Shown here in pieces: positions 63,360 to 64,000 of a stretch of DNA of 64,000 nucleotides. Where the stretch lies: assembly GCF_022385335.1 (NCBI RefSeq), contig NZ_CP092431.1:5022001-5086000 (forward strand), written 5' to 3'. The stretch's first letter is position 1, and every line of letters starts with the position of its first letter. The position numbers and the translations under genes are program-made. Source of the DNA: Streptomyces deccanensis. Lineage in GTDB: Bacteria; Actinomycetota; Actinomycetes; Streptomycetales; Streptomycetaceae. A model generated the notes under the pieces. It had not been told where the DNA came from, ran no database searches, and saw only the letters and a program-made list of their open reading frames with translations.

Positions 63360-64000
63360 ATGAACAGCGTTCCGCAGCACCTGCTCAGTGAGGACCGCCA
63401 GGAGTACGAGCGGATCCTCGGCGAGGCGCTGCGCTCCGCACCACACCGCCCGGAATTCGCCGCAGGCCTCCAGCGGCTCAACCTCGAACAGCTGCGCACC
63501 ATGGCCCTCAACGCCTCGGCGATCATCACAGCCGCCGCGGCGACCGAATACCAGTACTACGTCAAGGTCCGCGACGAATTCCGCAGCCCGTCGTCGGCCA
63601 CCACGCCCGCCGCCGAGGGGACGGCGTCCGGCTCCAGCGAGCCGGACGGCTCCACGGTGGGTCTCGCGGCCACCATGGGCGAGGTCACCGAGGCGGCGGG
63701 TGCGGGCGCCGGTGCCGTCGCCGCGGTGCTCGCTCCGGTCCTCGCCGGGACCGCGGCGGTCCTCTTCCTGCTCGTCGGGTACGTCATGAAAGTGCTCGAC
63801 CCCGACCGGGCGATCGCCGAGACCCTCCTCACCACGGGCTGGGTCTTCGGCGCGGTCACCGCGGCGGCGATCCTGGTGGCCGCGGTCGGCCTGCTGCTCA
63901 CCGCCCTGCGCAACAACGCCACCGCGCTCCTCGACGACGGAGCGCGCAGCGAACTGAACGAGGAGTTGACCCGGGCCAGGGACGCCTGGCGCGAGGCCCT
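63360..64000 (+). CDS. Hypothetical membrane protein, 3' end outside the window
   Basis: The frame opens with ATG 63360, seven bases after GGGGG (an ATG two codons earlier, 63354, is possible), and is still open at the last base. The first ~75 residues are soluble and helical (LLSEDRQEYERILGEALRS); two hydrophobic segments follow at about residues 115-140 and 158-180, separated by a short loop, then a charged helix (LNEELTRARDAWREA). It is likely anchored by the two helices. I do not recognise the family. Confidence 0.7.
   Translation, partial: MNSVPQHLLSEDRQEYERILGEALRSAPHRPEFAAGLQRLNLEQLRTMALNASAIITAAAATEYQYYVKVRDEFRSPSSATTPAAEGTASGSSEPDGSTVGLAATMGEVTEAAGAGAGAVAAVLAPVLAGTAAVLFLLVGYVMKVLDPDRAIAETLLTTGWVFGAVTAAAILVAAVGLLLTALRNNATALLDDGARSELNEELTRARDAWREA

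Overview
The window is high-GC actinobacterial DNA and almost certainly comes from a Streptomyces chromosome. The evidence is strong G/C bias at third codon positions, long antisense shadow frames, frequent GTG starts, fused CydCD, Rex-type operator DNA in front of cydA, SpoIIE/RsbW-type signalling proteins and four copies of the Streptomyces ParB site (core GTTTCACGTGAAAC). From memory, the gene order from the LacI regulator and hisC through cydABCD, serS, pheA and the copper/DyP operon to the HtrA-like protease resembles the S. coelicolor SCO394x-SCO397x region. That region is on the core chromosome, not far from oriC, and the parS sites and clustered DnaA boxes fit such a location.

Bases 1-9.4 kb are accessory DNA around a tRNA-Ser(UGA) gene. 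On the 3' side of the tRNA (1-7.2 kb) are a visibly AT-richer OLD-family ATPase/TOPRIM nuclease gene, an HNH nuclease gene and an overlapping pair made of an unknown protein and a nucleotidyltransferase-like protein; this is a candidate defence or toxin-antitoxin island. On the 5' side (7.2-9.3 kb) an 80-bp copy of the tRNA 5' half plus upstream DNA is repeated 2,031 bp away, and the interval holds the C-terminal remnant of a tyrosine integrase and a small secreted protein gene. This looks like a decayed integrative element.

Bases 9.4-22.4 kb are mostly conserved chromosomal genes: a membrane HtrA-like protease, a glycerophosphodiester phosphodiesterase, an RsbW-like ATP-binding protein, a DUF5926/SEC-C protein, a primase-polymerase-like protein, a GAF/SpoIIE phosphatase, an M24 Xaa-Pro aminopeptidase, a CitG-like protein and a Tat-exported intradiol dioxygenase.

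Bases 22.8-31.0 kb hold the most unusual system, a complete FxSxx-COOH (fxs) locus. It encodes a 65-aa precursor ending in FQSSV, a radical SAM/SPASM maturase fused to an HExxH domain (FxsB), a TIR-like protein (FxsC) and a 1331-aa ParA-like/TIR-like/NB-ARC/TPR protein (FxsT). It combines RiPP-type peptide maturation with STAND/TIR signalling modules; its physiological role is, to my knowledge, not established.

Bases 31.1-42.1 kb hold a second RsbW-like protein, a copper-handling operon (YcnI-like, Sco, PCuAC-type chaperone, CopC-CopD fusion, Tat-exported DyP peroxidase), then pheA, serS and a HAD phosphatase. The pheA-serS gap carries a cluster of DnaA boxes. Bases 42.2-51.4 kb hold tRNA-Ser(GCU), a four-gene ABC exporter operon, an EphD-like hydrolase-dehydrogenase fusion, kptA, an F420-type oxidoreductase and a second HAD phosphatase. 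Bases 51.4-64 kb hold an M23 peptidase, the cytochrome bd operon cydA-cydB-cydCD with a Rex operator and three parS sites, hisC, a LacI-family regulator, a metallophosphoesterase and the start of a membrane protein that runs off the window.
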